Origin: G963667675 sp965249215
GTDB taxonomy: Bacteria > Chloroflexota > Dehalococcoidia > Lucifugimonadales > UBA3495
Length of the DNA stretch: 64,000 bases
Direction: 5' to 3'
NCBI GenBank assembly: GCA_965249215.1
Contig: CBDFLN010000001.1
Coordinates: 1,138,567 to 1,202,566 of the forward strand
Part shown: positions 48,560-56,398 of the stretch, in pieces
How the letters are laid out: each line of letters opens with the position of its first letter
How positions within the stretch are numbered: the first letter of the stretch is position 1
The notes under the pieces: generated by a model
Database searches by the model: none
Seen by the model: only the letters and a program-made list of their open reading frames with translations
Told to the model about the DNA's origin: nothing
Made by a program: the position numbers and the translations under genes

Positions 48560-48735
48560 TCTGTACCATTTCGTCCCATTTTGGGGCGTCGGCAGCAGGC
48601 GGGGGAGGGTTGGAGGGTTCGGGGCTAGAACGGCGGGAGGAAAGGCCGGAATTTTTCGAATTCTGTACCATTCCGTTCCATTTTGGGGCGTCGGCAGCAG
48701 GCGAGGGAGGGTTGGAGGATTCGGGGCTGGGGCGG
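48520..48735. repeat. 111-bp tandem duplication
   Basis: The block starting CGGCGGGAGG at 48520 is repeated from 48631, with about 90 percent identity by eye. The first unit has CTGTACCATT twice in tandem (48551-48570), the second only once. The copies cover the beginning of the HTH frame on the minus strand. From 48740 to 49081 I see no gene. Confidence 0.8.
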
Positions 48736-49081
48736 CGTTTGGTCACGACACGTTACGGGCCTCAGTGGCTGGTCTTGATTGGGTCCGGCGATATGGCAGG
48801 GACCTGACCTGCATCCATGATAAGGGGAGCCTGGGAGGGTGGGCAAGGGGCAAGTGTCAGTGGTGGGGGCGAGATTATGCCCCCCTCTAAATCTCTCCCT
48901 TCGTAAGGGGGAGAGGTCAAGTTTGGTACAAACCGGGGAGACTGGTAACAGATTATCCATGAACATAGGCAACACTTTCCTTGAGGAGGACAGGAAATGG
49001 CGGCTGGGACGAGGGAATAACGGTTTGTCAACGAATTAGCTGACACATACAATTCCGAGCGCAGCGAGGAATCTAAAATCC

Positions 49082-49530
49082 ATGTCCACCAAGGCGAGCC
49101 GGGCCTTCTACGTCTAATATCCTTTAATATCCTTACGAATGGCGTCCGCAGCCCCTACGTTGGCGTGACCAACGGCCTTGTGAGCAGGGTGTACCAACAC
49201 AAACGCAAACTGGCGCCGGGATTTACTGCCAAATACAACGCTACCTGGCCGGCTTACTATGAACAGACCACGGACGTCAGGTCGGCAATCCAGCGGGAGA
49301 GGCAAATCAAAAGCTGGCGTCGAAGCAAGAAGGTGGCATTGGTCGAGAGTTTTAATCCGCAATGGCAAGACCTGTCTCTGGAATGGTACGATGGCTGCGG
49401 AGAGCAATTCAGATTCCTCACTGCGTATCGGAATGACAAGCGTGGGCGTACCGGAATGACCAGGTGGGAGCGCATCAGAATGACCAGGTGGGAGCGCATC
49501 GGAATGACAAGGGTGAGCGCATCAGAATGA
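49082..49530 (+). pseudogene. GIY-YIG nuclease-like gene broken by a 10-bp tandem duplication
   Basis: ATG at 49082 gives MSTKASRAFYV and then a stop. In the next frame follow ILTNGVRSPYVGVTNGLVSR, HKRKLAPGFTAKYN and SAIQRERQIKSWRRSKKVAL, the pattern of short GIY-YIG proteins (FYVYILTN...YVGVT). The break is at 49113-49132, where TAATATCCTT occurs twice; TATATCCTT once would restore FYVYILTN. The C-terminal end runs into a short tandem repeat. The intact relative at 52385-52681 belongs to the same superfamily. Confidence 0.7.
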
Positions 49531-49655
49531 CCAGGTGGGAGCGCATCGGAATGACAAGGGTGAGCGCATCAGAATGACCAGGTGGGAGCGTACCGGAATG
49601 ACAAGGGTGGGCGCATCAGAATGACCAGGTGGGAGCGCATCGGAATGACAAGGGC
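49452..49655. repeat. Tandem array of 47-bp units (VNTR)
   Basis: Units are built from two half-repeats, AGAATGACCAGGTGGGAG plus CGCATC, and GGAATGACAAGGGTGAGC plus GCATC; about four full units with few changes. The array ends about 40 bp before lysC. Confidence 0.8.
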
Positions 49656-49693
49656 GGGATTTGGCATGACCGGTAGGAGCGTGTAGGCGGCCC

Positions 49694-50920
49694 ATGCCCC
49701 TCATCGTGCAGAAATACGGCGGCAGTTCATTGGCCGACGCCGGCCGCATCGTCAACGTCGCCCGCCGCATCGCCGACACCCGGCGGCAGGGCTGCCAGGT
49801 CGTCGCCGTGGTATCCGCCATGGGCGACACCACCGACGAGCTAATCGACCTGGCCCGCACCGTCGCTCCCGACCCTGATCCCAGGGAGCTTGACCTGCTC
49901 CTGTCCACCGGCGAGCTGGTTTCCAGCACCCTGATGACCATGGCCCTGCGGACCCTGGGCTGCGACGCCGTCAGCCTCAGCGGCTCCCAGGCGGGCATCC
50001 ACACCGACACCATGCACGGCAAGGCCCGCATCCACAGCATCGACACCGCCCGCATCCAGGAAGAGCTGGCCCGCGACCGCCTGGTCGTCGTCGCCGGGTT
50101 TCAGGGCGTCGATCAGGACAGCGACGTCACAACCCTGGGCCGTGGAGGCTCCGACACCACCGCCGTGGCCCTGGCCGCCGCCCTGGGGGCCGGCCGTTGT
50201 GATATATATACCGATGTCGAAGGCATTTACACCGCCGACCCCCACATCGTCCCGGAAGCCCGCAAGATGACGGAGATCGGCTACGAGGAGATGCTGGAAC
50301 TGGCGAGCTATGGGGCCAAGATGAGCCCCCGGTCGATAGAACTCGGCGCAGTCTATGGAGTGCCCATCTACGTCGCCTCCAGCTTCGGCGATTCCCCCGG
50401 CACCCTCATTCACCAGGAGGCAGGGACCCAGCCTATGGAAAACCGCATCAAAGTCACCGGCATCGCCCACAACGCCAACGTGGCCAAAATCACCCTGCGC
50501 TCCGTGCCCGACCGGCCCGGCATTGCGGCTGCCCTGTTTGAGCCCCTGGCGCAAATCGGCGTCAGCGTCGACACTATTGTCCAGAACACCAGCGCCGACC
50601 GCATCACCGACATCACCTTCACCACCACCCGCAGCGACCTGCCCCGGGCCTTGGCGCAGATGGATAGCATCGCCGCCGAGCTGGGCGCCGGGGGCATCGA
50701 CAGCGACGCAACGTTGGCCTCGGTCAGCATCGTCGGCTCCGGCATGCAGAACACCCCCGGCTACGCCTCTCGGATGTTCCGCACCCTGGCCGACGCCCAA
50801 GTCAACATCGACATGATCACCACCTCGGAAATCCGCATCTCCTGCATCATCCGGGAGGACCAGGCGGCCGAGGCCGTGCGCGTCCTCCACCGCCACTTCC
50901 AACTTGACCAGGCGGAGTAG
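49694..50920 (+). CDS. lysC: Aspartate kinase
   Basis: This kinase opens the aspartate family pathway (Lys, Thr, Met). The 408-residue protein has KYGGSSLADAGRI (7-19), VVVSAMGDTTDELI, LSTGELVSS, GRGGSDTTAVALA and DVEGIYTADP, then two ACT domains (ITLRSVPDRPGIAAALFEPL; VSIVGSGMQNTPGYASRMF) for feedback by lysine and/or threonine. The length is that of the single-function Bacillus/Corynebacterium type. It lies in the lysA/thrB network but separately transcribed. Confidence 0.94.
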   Translation: MPLIVQKYGGSSLADAGRIVNVARRIADTRRQGCQVVAVVSAMGDTTDELIDLARTVAPDPDPRELDLLLSTGELVSSTLMTMALRTLGCDAVSLSGSQAGIHTDTMHGKARIHSIDTARIQEELARDRLVVVAGFQGVDQDSDVTTLGRGGSDTTAVALAAALGAGRCDIYTDVEGIYTADPHIVPEARKMTEIGYEEMLELASYGAKMSPRSIELGAVYGVPIYVASSFGDSPGTLIHQEAGTQPMENRIKVTGIAHNANVAKITLRSVPDRPGIAAALFEPLAQIGVSVDTIVQNTSADRITDITFTTTRSDLPRALAQMDSIAAELGAGGIDSDATLASVSIVGSGMQNTPGYASRMFRTLADAQVNIDMITTSEIRISCIIREDQAAEAVRVLHRHFQLDQAE

Positions 50921-51191
50921 GGTTCTGGGCCCCTCCGTTCATCCTTCGATTTCCCCCTTCGACTTCTCTCAGGGCAGGCTCAGGACGAACGGGCTCCACC
51001 ACCACCCCGTTCACCCTGAGGCTCTCGAAGGGCCCCCGCGCCGGCCCCACCCCCGTTCATCCTTCGATTTCCCTCAGGACGAACGGAACCCCGCCACCGC
51101 CCCGCTCACCCTGAAGCTCTCGAAGGGCCCCGCGCCGGCCCCACCCCCGTTCGTCTGGTTCGAGAGCCTCACCACGAACGGGCCCCCGGGC
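50921..51191. repeat. Intergenic repeat cluster with 34-bp hairpin elements
   Basis: A clear 34-bp element is at 51053-51086: arms CCGTTCATCCT and AGGACGAACGG with a 12-base interior. Variants with CACCCTGAGGCTCTCGAAGG and GTTCGTCTGGTTCGAGAGCC motifs surround it. No gene. Confidence 0.8.
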
Positions 51192-51266
51192 CGCCACGCC
51201 GTGCAAGTCCCTTCTCCCCTGGTGGGAGAAGGTTAGGATGAGGGGGACTATGCTGCCACCCACCCC
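51192..51266. repeat. 75-bp direct repeat, copy 1 (upstream of GT2 gene)
   Basis: The block CGCCACGCCGTGCAAGTC to CACCCACCCC recurs at 52086-52160 with two differences, at equal spacing throughout (894 bp). It includes a TTCTCCCCTGGTGGGAGAA hairpin. Confidence 0.85.
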
Positions 51267-51284
51267 CCGCACCGGGCCCGCCCC

Positions 51285-51998
51285 GTGACTGACCCCTTCC
51301 TGTCCGTCGTTATTCCCGCCTACAACGAGGAGGCCCGCATCGGCCCCGCCCTGCGGCAGGTCGTCGACTACCTGGACTCCCGCCCCTACTCCTGGGAGGT
51401 CCTGGTGGCCGACGACGGCAGCGACGACGCCACCGCCCGCCTGGCCGCCGAGACGGCCGCGGGCCGCCCCAACCTGCGCATCGTCTCCCTGCCCCACCGG
51501 GGCAAGGGCTGGGCCGTCAAGAACGCCATGCTCGCCGCAAGGGGGCAATACAGGCTGCTCTGCGACGCCGACCTGCCCGTGCCCGTGCAGCAGATGGAGC
51601 GCCTGATCCCGCCCTGCTCCGGCGATGTCGACGTGGCCGTCGGCTCCCGGCAGGCCCCCGGCGCGACCCGGCTGGGCGAGCCCTGGGTCCGCCGGGTGAT
51701 GGGCCGTGCGTACAACGCCCTGGTCCGCCTGCTGGCCCTCCCCGGCGCCGGCGACAGCCAGTGCGGCTTCAAGTGCTTCCGCGGCGAGGTTGTGCCCCGG
51801 CTCTTCGGCAGCCAGACCCTCGACGGCTTTGCCTTCGACGTCGAGGTCCTGTACCTCGCCCGCCGCCTGGGCCTCACAGTCCGCGAGTTCCCCGTGGACT
51901 GGCGCTACCGGGAGCGCAGCAAGGTCCGCGCCCTGAGCGACCCCCTGTCGATGACCTGGGACCTCCTGCGCCTCCGCTGGCGCCACCGGCGGGTGTGA
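51285..51998 (+). CDS. Family 2 glycosyltransferase (dolichyl/polyprenyl-phosphate sugar synthase-like)
   Basis: The 237-residue GT-A enzyme has SVVIPAYNEEARI, nucleotide-binding VADDGSDD (D43/D44) and the metal motif CDADLP (D94-x-D96). GAGDSQCGFKCFRGEVVPRLF and GFAFDVEVLYLARRLG are typical of dolichyl-phosphate beta-glucosyltransferase-like members, which charge a lipid carrier with a sugar for glycan assembly. No C-terminal membrane helix. Start is GTG at 51285. The gene is flanked by 75-bp direct repeats. Confidence 0.85.
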   Translation: MTDPFLSVVIPAYNEEARIGPALRQVVDYLDSRPYSWEVLVADDGSDDATARLAAETAAGRPNLRIVSLPHRGKGWAVKNAMLAARGQYRLLCDADLPVPVQQMERLIPPCSGDVDVAVGSRQAPGATRLGEPWVRRVMGRAYNALVRLLALPGAGDSQCGFKCFRGEVVPRLFGSQTLDGFAFDVEVLYLARRLGLTVREFPVDWRYRERSKVRALSDPLSMTWDLLRLRWRHRRV

Positions 51999-52085
51999 GC
52001 GTAGGCGGGGCCCCGCCGCCCGTTCATCCTTCGATTTCCCTCAGGACGAACGGGCTACCCGGCCCCCACGAACGGGCTCCCGCTC

Positions 52086-52160
52086 CGCCACGCCGCGCAA
52101 GTCCCTTCTCCCCTGGTGGGAGAAGGTTAGGATGAGGGGGACTATGCTCCCACCCACCCC
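52086..52160. repeat. 75-bp direct repeat, copy 2 (downstream of GT2 gene)
   Basis: Partner of 51192-51266. Just upstream, 52020-52053 is a 34-bp hairpin element. The bases from 52161 to 52384 contain further repeat pieces and no gene. Confidence 0.85.
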
Positions 52161-52384
52161 TCCGTTCGTCCTTCGATTTCCCCCTTCGACTTCCCTCAGG
52201 GCAGGCTCAGGACGAACGGAACCGCCCGCCCCGGCTCACCCTGAGCCAGTCGAAGGACCCCCACCCGTCCCCCCGTTAATCCTTCGATTTCCCCCTTCGA
52301 CGGGCTCAGGACAGGCTCAGGGCGAACGGACAGCCGGCGCAACGGATAGTGAGCAATGCCTGGAATGATATACTCGGCCCCGGC

Positions 52385-52681
52385 ATGCCGTTTTGGGTGT
52401 ACATACTTCGCTGTTCCGACGGTTCCTACTACACAGGCCACACCGACGGATTGGAACACCGGCTGGCCCAGCATGAGACGGGGGAATACCCAGGCTACAC
52501 GTCAAGCAGACGGCCTGTGACCCTGGTATATACGCAAGAATTCTCCACGCGAGAAGAGGCTTTGGGGGCGGAGAGTCAGGTCAAGGGATGGTCTCGCGCC
52601 AAGAAGGAGGCGCTTGCGCAAGGGGACTGGCAGGGGCTATCTGCGTTGGCGGTCCGCCGTACTCCCGATGCGCCGCGTTAG
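52385..52681 (+). CDS. GIY-YIG nuclease superfamily protein
   Basis: The 98-residue protein has the short GIY-YIG form: MPFWVYILRCSDGSYYTGHT, then LEHRLAQHETGEYPGYTSSR and ESQVKGWSRAKKEAL, with Tyr, Arg and Glu of the active site in place. Related to UvrC N-domain and YhbQ; a role in DNA repair or in an unknown nuclease function is possible. ATG at 52385 is preferred to one 36 bp upstream. Confidence 0.8.
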   Translation: MPFWVYILRCSDGSYYTGHTDGLEHRLAQHETGEYPGYTSSRRPVTLVYTQEFSTREEALGAESQVKGWSRAKKEALAQGDWQGLSALAVRRTPDAPR

Positions 52682-53798
52682 GCTACCCCACCCCCCCCTC
52701 ATCCTGAGGCTCTCGAAGGGCCCCGCTCGCCTCCAGCCCGTCCCCCCGTTCATCCTTCGATTTCCCCCTTCGACTTCCCTCAGGGCAGGCTCAGGACGAA
52801 CGGAACCCCGCCCCACCGGCTCACCCTGAGCTTGTCGAAGGACCCCGTTCACCCCCCCTCACCCTGAGGCTCTCGAAGGGCCCCGCTCGCCTCCAGCCCG
52901 TCCCCCCGTTCATCCTTCGATTTCCCTCAGGACGGACGGACGCCCCCCCACCGGACGCCCCCCACACCGGACGCCCCCACACCGGACGCCCCCACACCGG
53001 ACGCCCCCCCACCGGACGCCCCCCACACCGGACGCCCCCCACCGGACGCCCCCCACACCGGACGCCCCCCACCGGACGCCCCCACACCGGACGCCCCCCA
53101 CCGGACGCCCCCACACCGGACGCCCCACACCGGACGCCCCCCACCGGACGCCCCCCCACCGGACGCCCCCCACCGGACGCCCCCCACACCCGTCACCCGA
53201 CTCCCCATCCCGCTCACCCTGAGCCAGTCGAAGGGCCCGCGCGCACGAACACCATTACATATCCGGGGCGCTAGGCTGTCCGTTCGTCCTGAGGGAAATC
53301 GAAGGGCGCACGGGCAGCCGGAGTCCCACAGGGCTCTCCAAAAGCGCGGCCCTAACCCCCACCCCAACCCTCCCCCTTCCCAAAGGGGAGGGAGTAAGGA
53401 AGCCCCTTCCCCCACGCCCCGTTCATCCTTCGATTTCCCTCAGGACGAACGGGACCCCACTCACCCACCCCCCGTAATCCCTTCCCCCGCCCCCCCGGTT
53501 CACCCTTCGATTTCCCTCAGGACGAACGGAACCCCACCCCCCAACACCCGTTCACCCTGAGGCTCTCGAAGGGCCTCACCACGAACGGGCTGCCACCCAA
53601 CCCGTCCCTCCGCCTCCAACCCCCCCACCCAAAAAATTCGCCCCAAAATTCGTCCCTGCGGGTATTGACCAGCCCTGTACTTTTGTTGTACCTAATCACC
53701 TATAAACGGCGCACGTTGCGCCAAGGCTAAAACAAACCGAACTCGCACCTAAATTCGTAGATAAAAAAGGCATCGGAAGAAGGGCGGTTGGAGGATAG
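52682..53798. repeat. Repeat-rich intergenic region with a GC minisatellite
   Basis: It contains 34-bp hairpin elements at 52906-52939 and 53419-53452, a reverse copy near 53279-53312, and CCTGAGGCTCTCGAAGG motifs. At 52930-53187 is a tandem array of about 17 units of 14-17 bp of the type CCGGACGCCCCCCACA. It is too short and spacer-free to be CRISPR. Nothing coding is supported. Confidence 0.85.
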
Positions 53799-54599
53799 AT
53801 GGAAACTCAGCCGGGTCAAATAGCGACGGGGCCCGCCAACAACAGCGCCAAGCTGGTGCGCAACCTCAGCCGGGAGGCCATCGCGTTGGCCTTGAAGGGC
53901 GAATGGGAGCGCGCCGCCCAGCTAAACCGCGCCATCCTCAAGCTCTCAGACGCCGACGTCGAGGCCATGAATCGCCTCGCCAAGGCCCTCATCGAGCTGG
54001 GACAGTACCGCGAAGCCAAGCAGGTGTTGGCCCAGGCCGGGGCCATCGCCCCATACAACACTATCGCCAAGAAAAACCGGGCCCGGCTCAGCTGCCTCGA
54101 GTCCGGCGCGGCCGCGCCCAAGGCCCCCCAGGCCGCGGCCCCGCCGCGGCTCTTCATTGCAGAAAGCGGCAAATCGGGCACCACCGTCCTGCACAAGACC
54201 GGCGCCGCCCGCACCATCGCCTCCCTCTCCCCCAGCGACCCTGCCAACCTGATCGTCGAGGGCAACCGGCTCATGGTCTACACCAGGGACGGCGACTACC
54301 TCGGCCAGGTCGAACCCAAGCTGGGCAGCCGGCTGGTCCGCCTCATGGCCGGCGGCAACGAATACGAGGCCGCGGTCATGGGCGTCAAGGCCCAGGGCGT
54401 CGCCGTCATCATCAGGGAGACCCGCCGCCACTGGAGCATGCACGACTTCTGCTCCTTCCCCGGCAGGGCCAAGGAGGCGCACCGGGTGTACCTGGGCGGC
54501 GCCATGGCCCGGGACATCCGGGACGACTACCCGGACGACGACGAAGAAAACGTCATCGACGAAGAAGCCCTGGACACCGGGTGGGCGGATAACGAGTAG
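53799..54599 (+). CDS. TPR protein with unknown C-terminal domain
   Basis: Residues about 22-100 form two or three tetratricopeptide-like helices (REAIALALKGEWERAAQLNR, then AEAMNRLAKALIELGQYREAKQVL-like). An Ala/Pro linker follows. Residues about 145-215 (LIVEGNRLMVYTRDGDYLGQVEPKLG...RLMAGGNEYEAAVM) form a beta-rich domain that weakly recalls HIRAN-type folds, but this is a guess. The C-terminus is very acidic (DDYPDDDEENVIDEEAL). The protein is cytoplasmic. No functional context. Confidence 0.65.
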   Translation: METQPGQIATGPANNSAKLVRNLSREAIALALKGEWERAAQLNRAILKLSDADVEAMNRLAKALIELGQYREAKQVLAQAGAIAPYNTIAKKNRARLSCLESGAAAPKAPQAAAPPRLFIAESGKSGTTVLHKTGAARTIASLSPSDPANLIVEGNRLMVYTRDGDYLGQVEPKLGSRLVRLMAGGNEYEAAVMGVKAQGVAVIIRETRRHWSMHDFCSFPGRAKEAHRVYLGGAMARDIRDDYPDDDEENVIDEEALDTGWADNE

Positions 54600-55915
54600 C
54601 CCCCAACCCGTTCACCCTGAGCCTGTCCTGAGGCTCTCGAAGGGCCCCCCCGTTCATCCTTCGATTTCCCCCTTCGACTTCCCTCAGGGCAGGCTCAGGA
54701 CGAACGGGCCCCGGCCCTACCCCGCTCACCCTGGGCCTGTCCTGAGGCTCTCGAAGGGGCTCTCGAAGGGCCCGCGCACCCACCCCCAGCCCCCCAACCC
54801 GCTCACCCTGAGGCTCTCGAAGGGCCCCGCCCCCCCGTTCATCCTTCGATTTCCCTCAGGACGAACGGAACCCCAGCCCCCCAACCCGTTCACCCTGAGG
54901 CTCTCGAAGGGCGCCCGGGCCGGCCCCACCGCCGCCCGTTCGTTCTGGTTCGAGGGCCTGTCCTGAGGCTCTCGAAGGGCCTCACCACGAACGGGCTACC
55001 CGGCCCCCACGAACGGGCTGCCAGGGCCCACCCTACATTTACCCGTTCACCCTGGGCCTGTCCTGAGGCTCTCGAAGGGGCTCTCGAAGGGCCGCCCCCG
55101 TTCATCCTTCGATTTCCCTCAGGACGAACGGAACCCCAACCCCCCACACCCGTTCACCCTGAGGCTCTCGAAGGGCGCCCGGGCCGGCCCCACCGCCGCC
55201 CGTTCGTTCTGGTTCGAGGGCCTCACCACGAACGGGCTACCCGGCCCCCACGAACGGGCTGCCAGGGCCCACCCTACATTTACCCGTTCACCCTGGGCCT
55301 GTCCTGGGCCTGTCCTGAGGCTCTCGAAGGGCCCCGCCCGTTCGTTCTGGTTCGAGGGCCTCACCACGAACGGGCTGCCAGGGTCCACCCTACATTTACC
55401 CGTTCACCCTGGGCCTGTCCTGAGGCTCTCGAAGGGGCTCTCGAAGGGCCCCCCCCCCGTTCATCCTTCGATTTCCCTCAGGACGAACGGAACCCCGGTC
55501 CCTCCTCCCCCCCGGCCCCCAACGCGTCATTCCCGACCCCCAACGCGTCATTCCCGCGCCCCCAACGCGTCATTCCCGGCCCCCAACGCGTCATTCCCGC
55601 GCAGGCGGGAATCTCAAATGCCTGTCCTGAGCCAGTCGAAGGGCCTGTCCTGGGCAGCCCGTTCGTTCTGGTTCGAGGGCCTCACCACGAACGGGCTACC
55701 CGGCCACCACGAACGGGCTGCCAGGGCCCACCCTACATTTACCCGTTCACCCTGGGCCTGTCCTGAGCCTGTCCTGAGGCTCTCGAAGGGGCTCTCGAAG
55801 GGGCTCTCGAAGGGCCCCGCCCGTTCATCCTTCGATTTCCCTCAGGACGAACGGGTCCCTGGTCCCCCCCGTTCACCCTGAGGCAGTCGAACGGGCTGCC
55901 AGGGGCCCCCAACCA
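54600..55915. repeat. Dense repeat zone with about 260-bp higher-order duplication
   Basis: The block starting with the hairpin element at 54835 and running to the next at 55098 is repeated from 55098 onward; shared pieces include GGCGCCCGGGCCGGCCCC and CAGGGCCCACCCTACATTT, the latter also at 55380 and 55725. Unit 1 carries an additional 23-bp module (TGTCCTGAGGCTCTCGAAGG plus GCC) that unit 2 lacks. Around 55525-55610 is a CAACGCGTCATTCCCG repeat in four copies. No gene is supported. Confidence 0.85.
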
Positions 55916-55962
55916 CTTGCATCTTGCAACACAAAAGAAACATAATTGCTGCACACAGCTAC

Positions 55963-55992
55963 TTGACAACGAACCAATGCCTTTAGTATATT
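55963..55992 (+). promoter_or_regulatory. Distal promoter upstream of the surface-protein genes
   Basis: TTGACA at 55963-55968 and TATATT at 55987-55992, spacer 18 bp. It would give a leader of about 400 nt before the ATG at 56399. The stretch 55916-56398 is AT-richer than the repeats around it and has no gene. Confidence 0.5.
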
Positions 55993-56138
55993 CCTCGCTG
56001 GATGATTTTCGTCCGATGTTCAATATTGGCTTTGGCCCTGCTGAACGGCAACACAAACGCGGCGCCACCTCGCCGCACCTGTCTCAGGAGCCTTCGCGCT
56101 CTTGGGACTATCTTGCTGGATAAAGGGGCCTGCAAGCC

Positions 56139-56169
56139 TTGACAACGGAAAACATCCGGTGCTTAATAT
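56139..56169 (+). promoter_or_regulatory. Second possible promoter upstream of the surface-protein genes
   Basis: TTGACA at 56139-56144 and TAATAT at 56164-56169, spacer 19 bp, 230 bp before the ATG of the next gene. Confidence 0.45.
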
Positions 56170-56398
56170 GGGGCTAGAAAACCCTAGGTCACTCAACAAT
56201 ACAAGAGGGTTCATGTCATTTCCCAATACCGGCGCCCCTTCCTCGTGCCTAGACCCATCGGTAATCCCCAAGGCATCACCCACACCCCTCTTGCAACCGG
56301 ACCAGCCGGGAAGAGGCGCCCAACCTCGGGCCCAAGGCGAAGTCCAAAAGGGAACCTACACAAAAATCCGAGTGAACTCGGTGGAGGAGATACAGTAA

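Noticed and set aside
52930..53187. Possible CRISPR array
   Set aside because: Units are 14-17 bp with no unique spacers and no cas genes nearby; it is a minisatellite.
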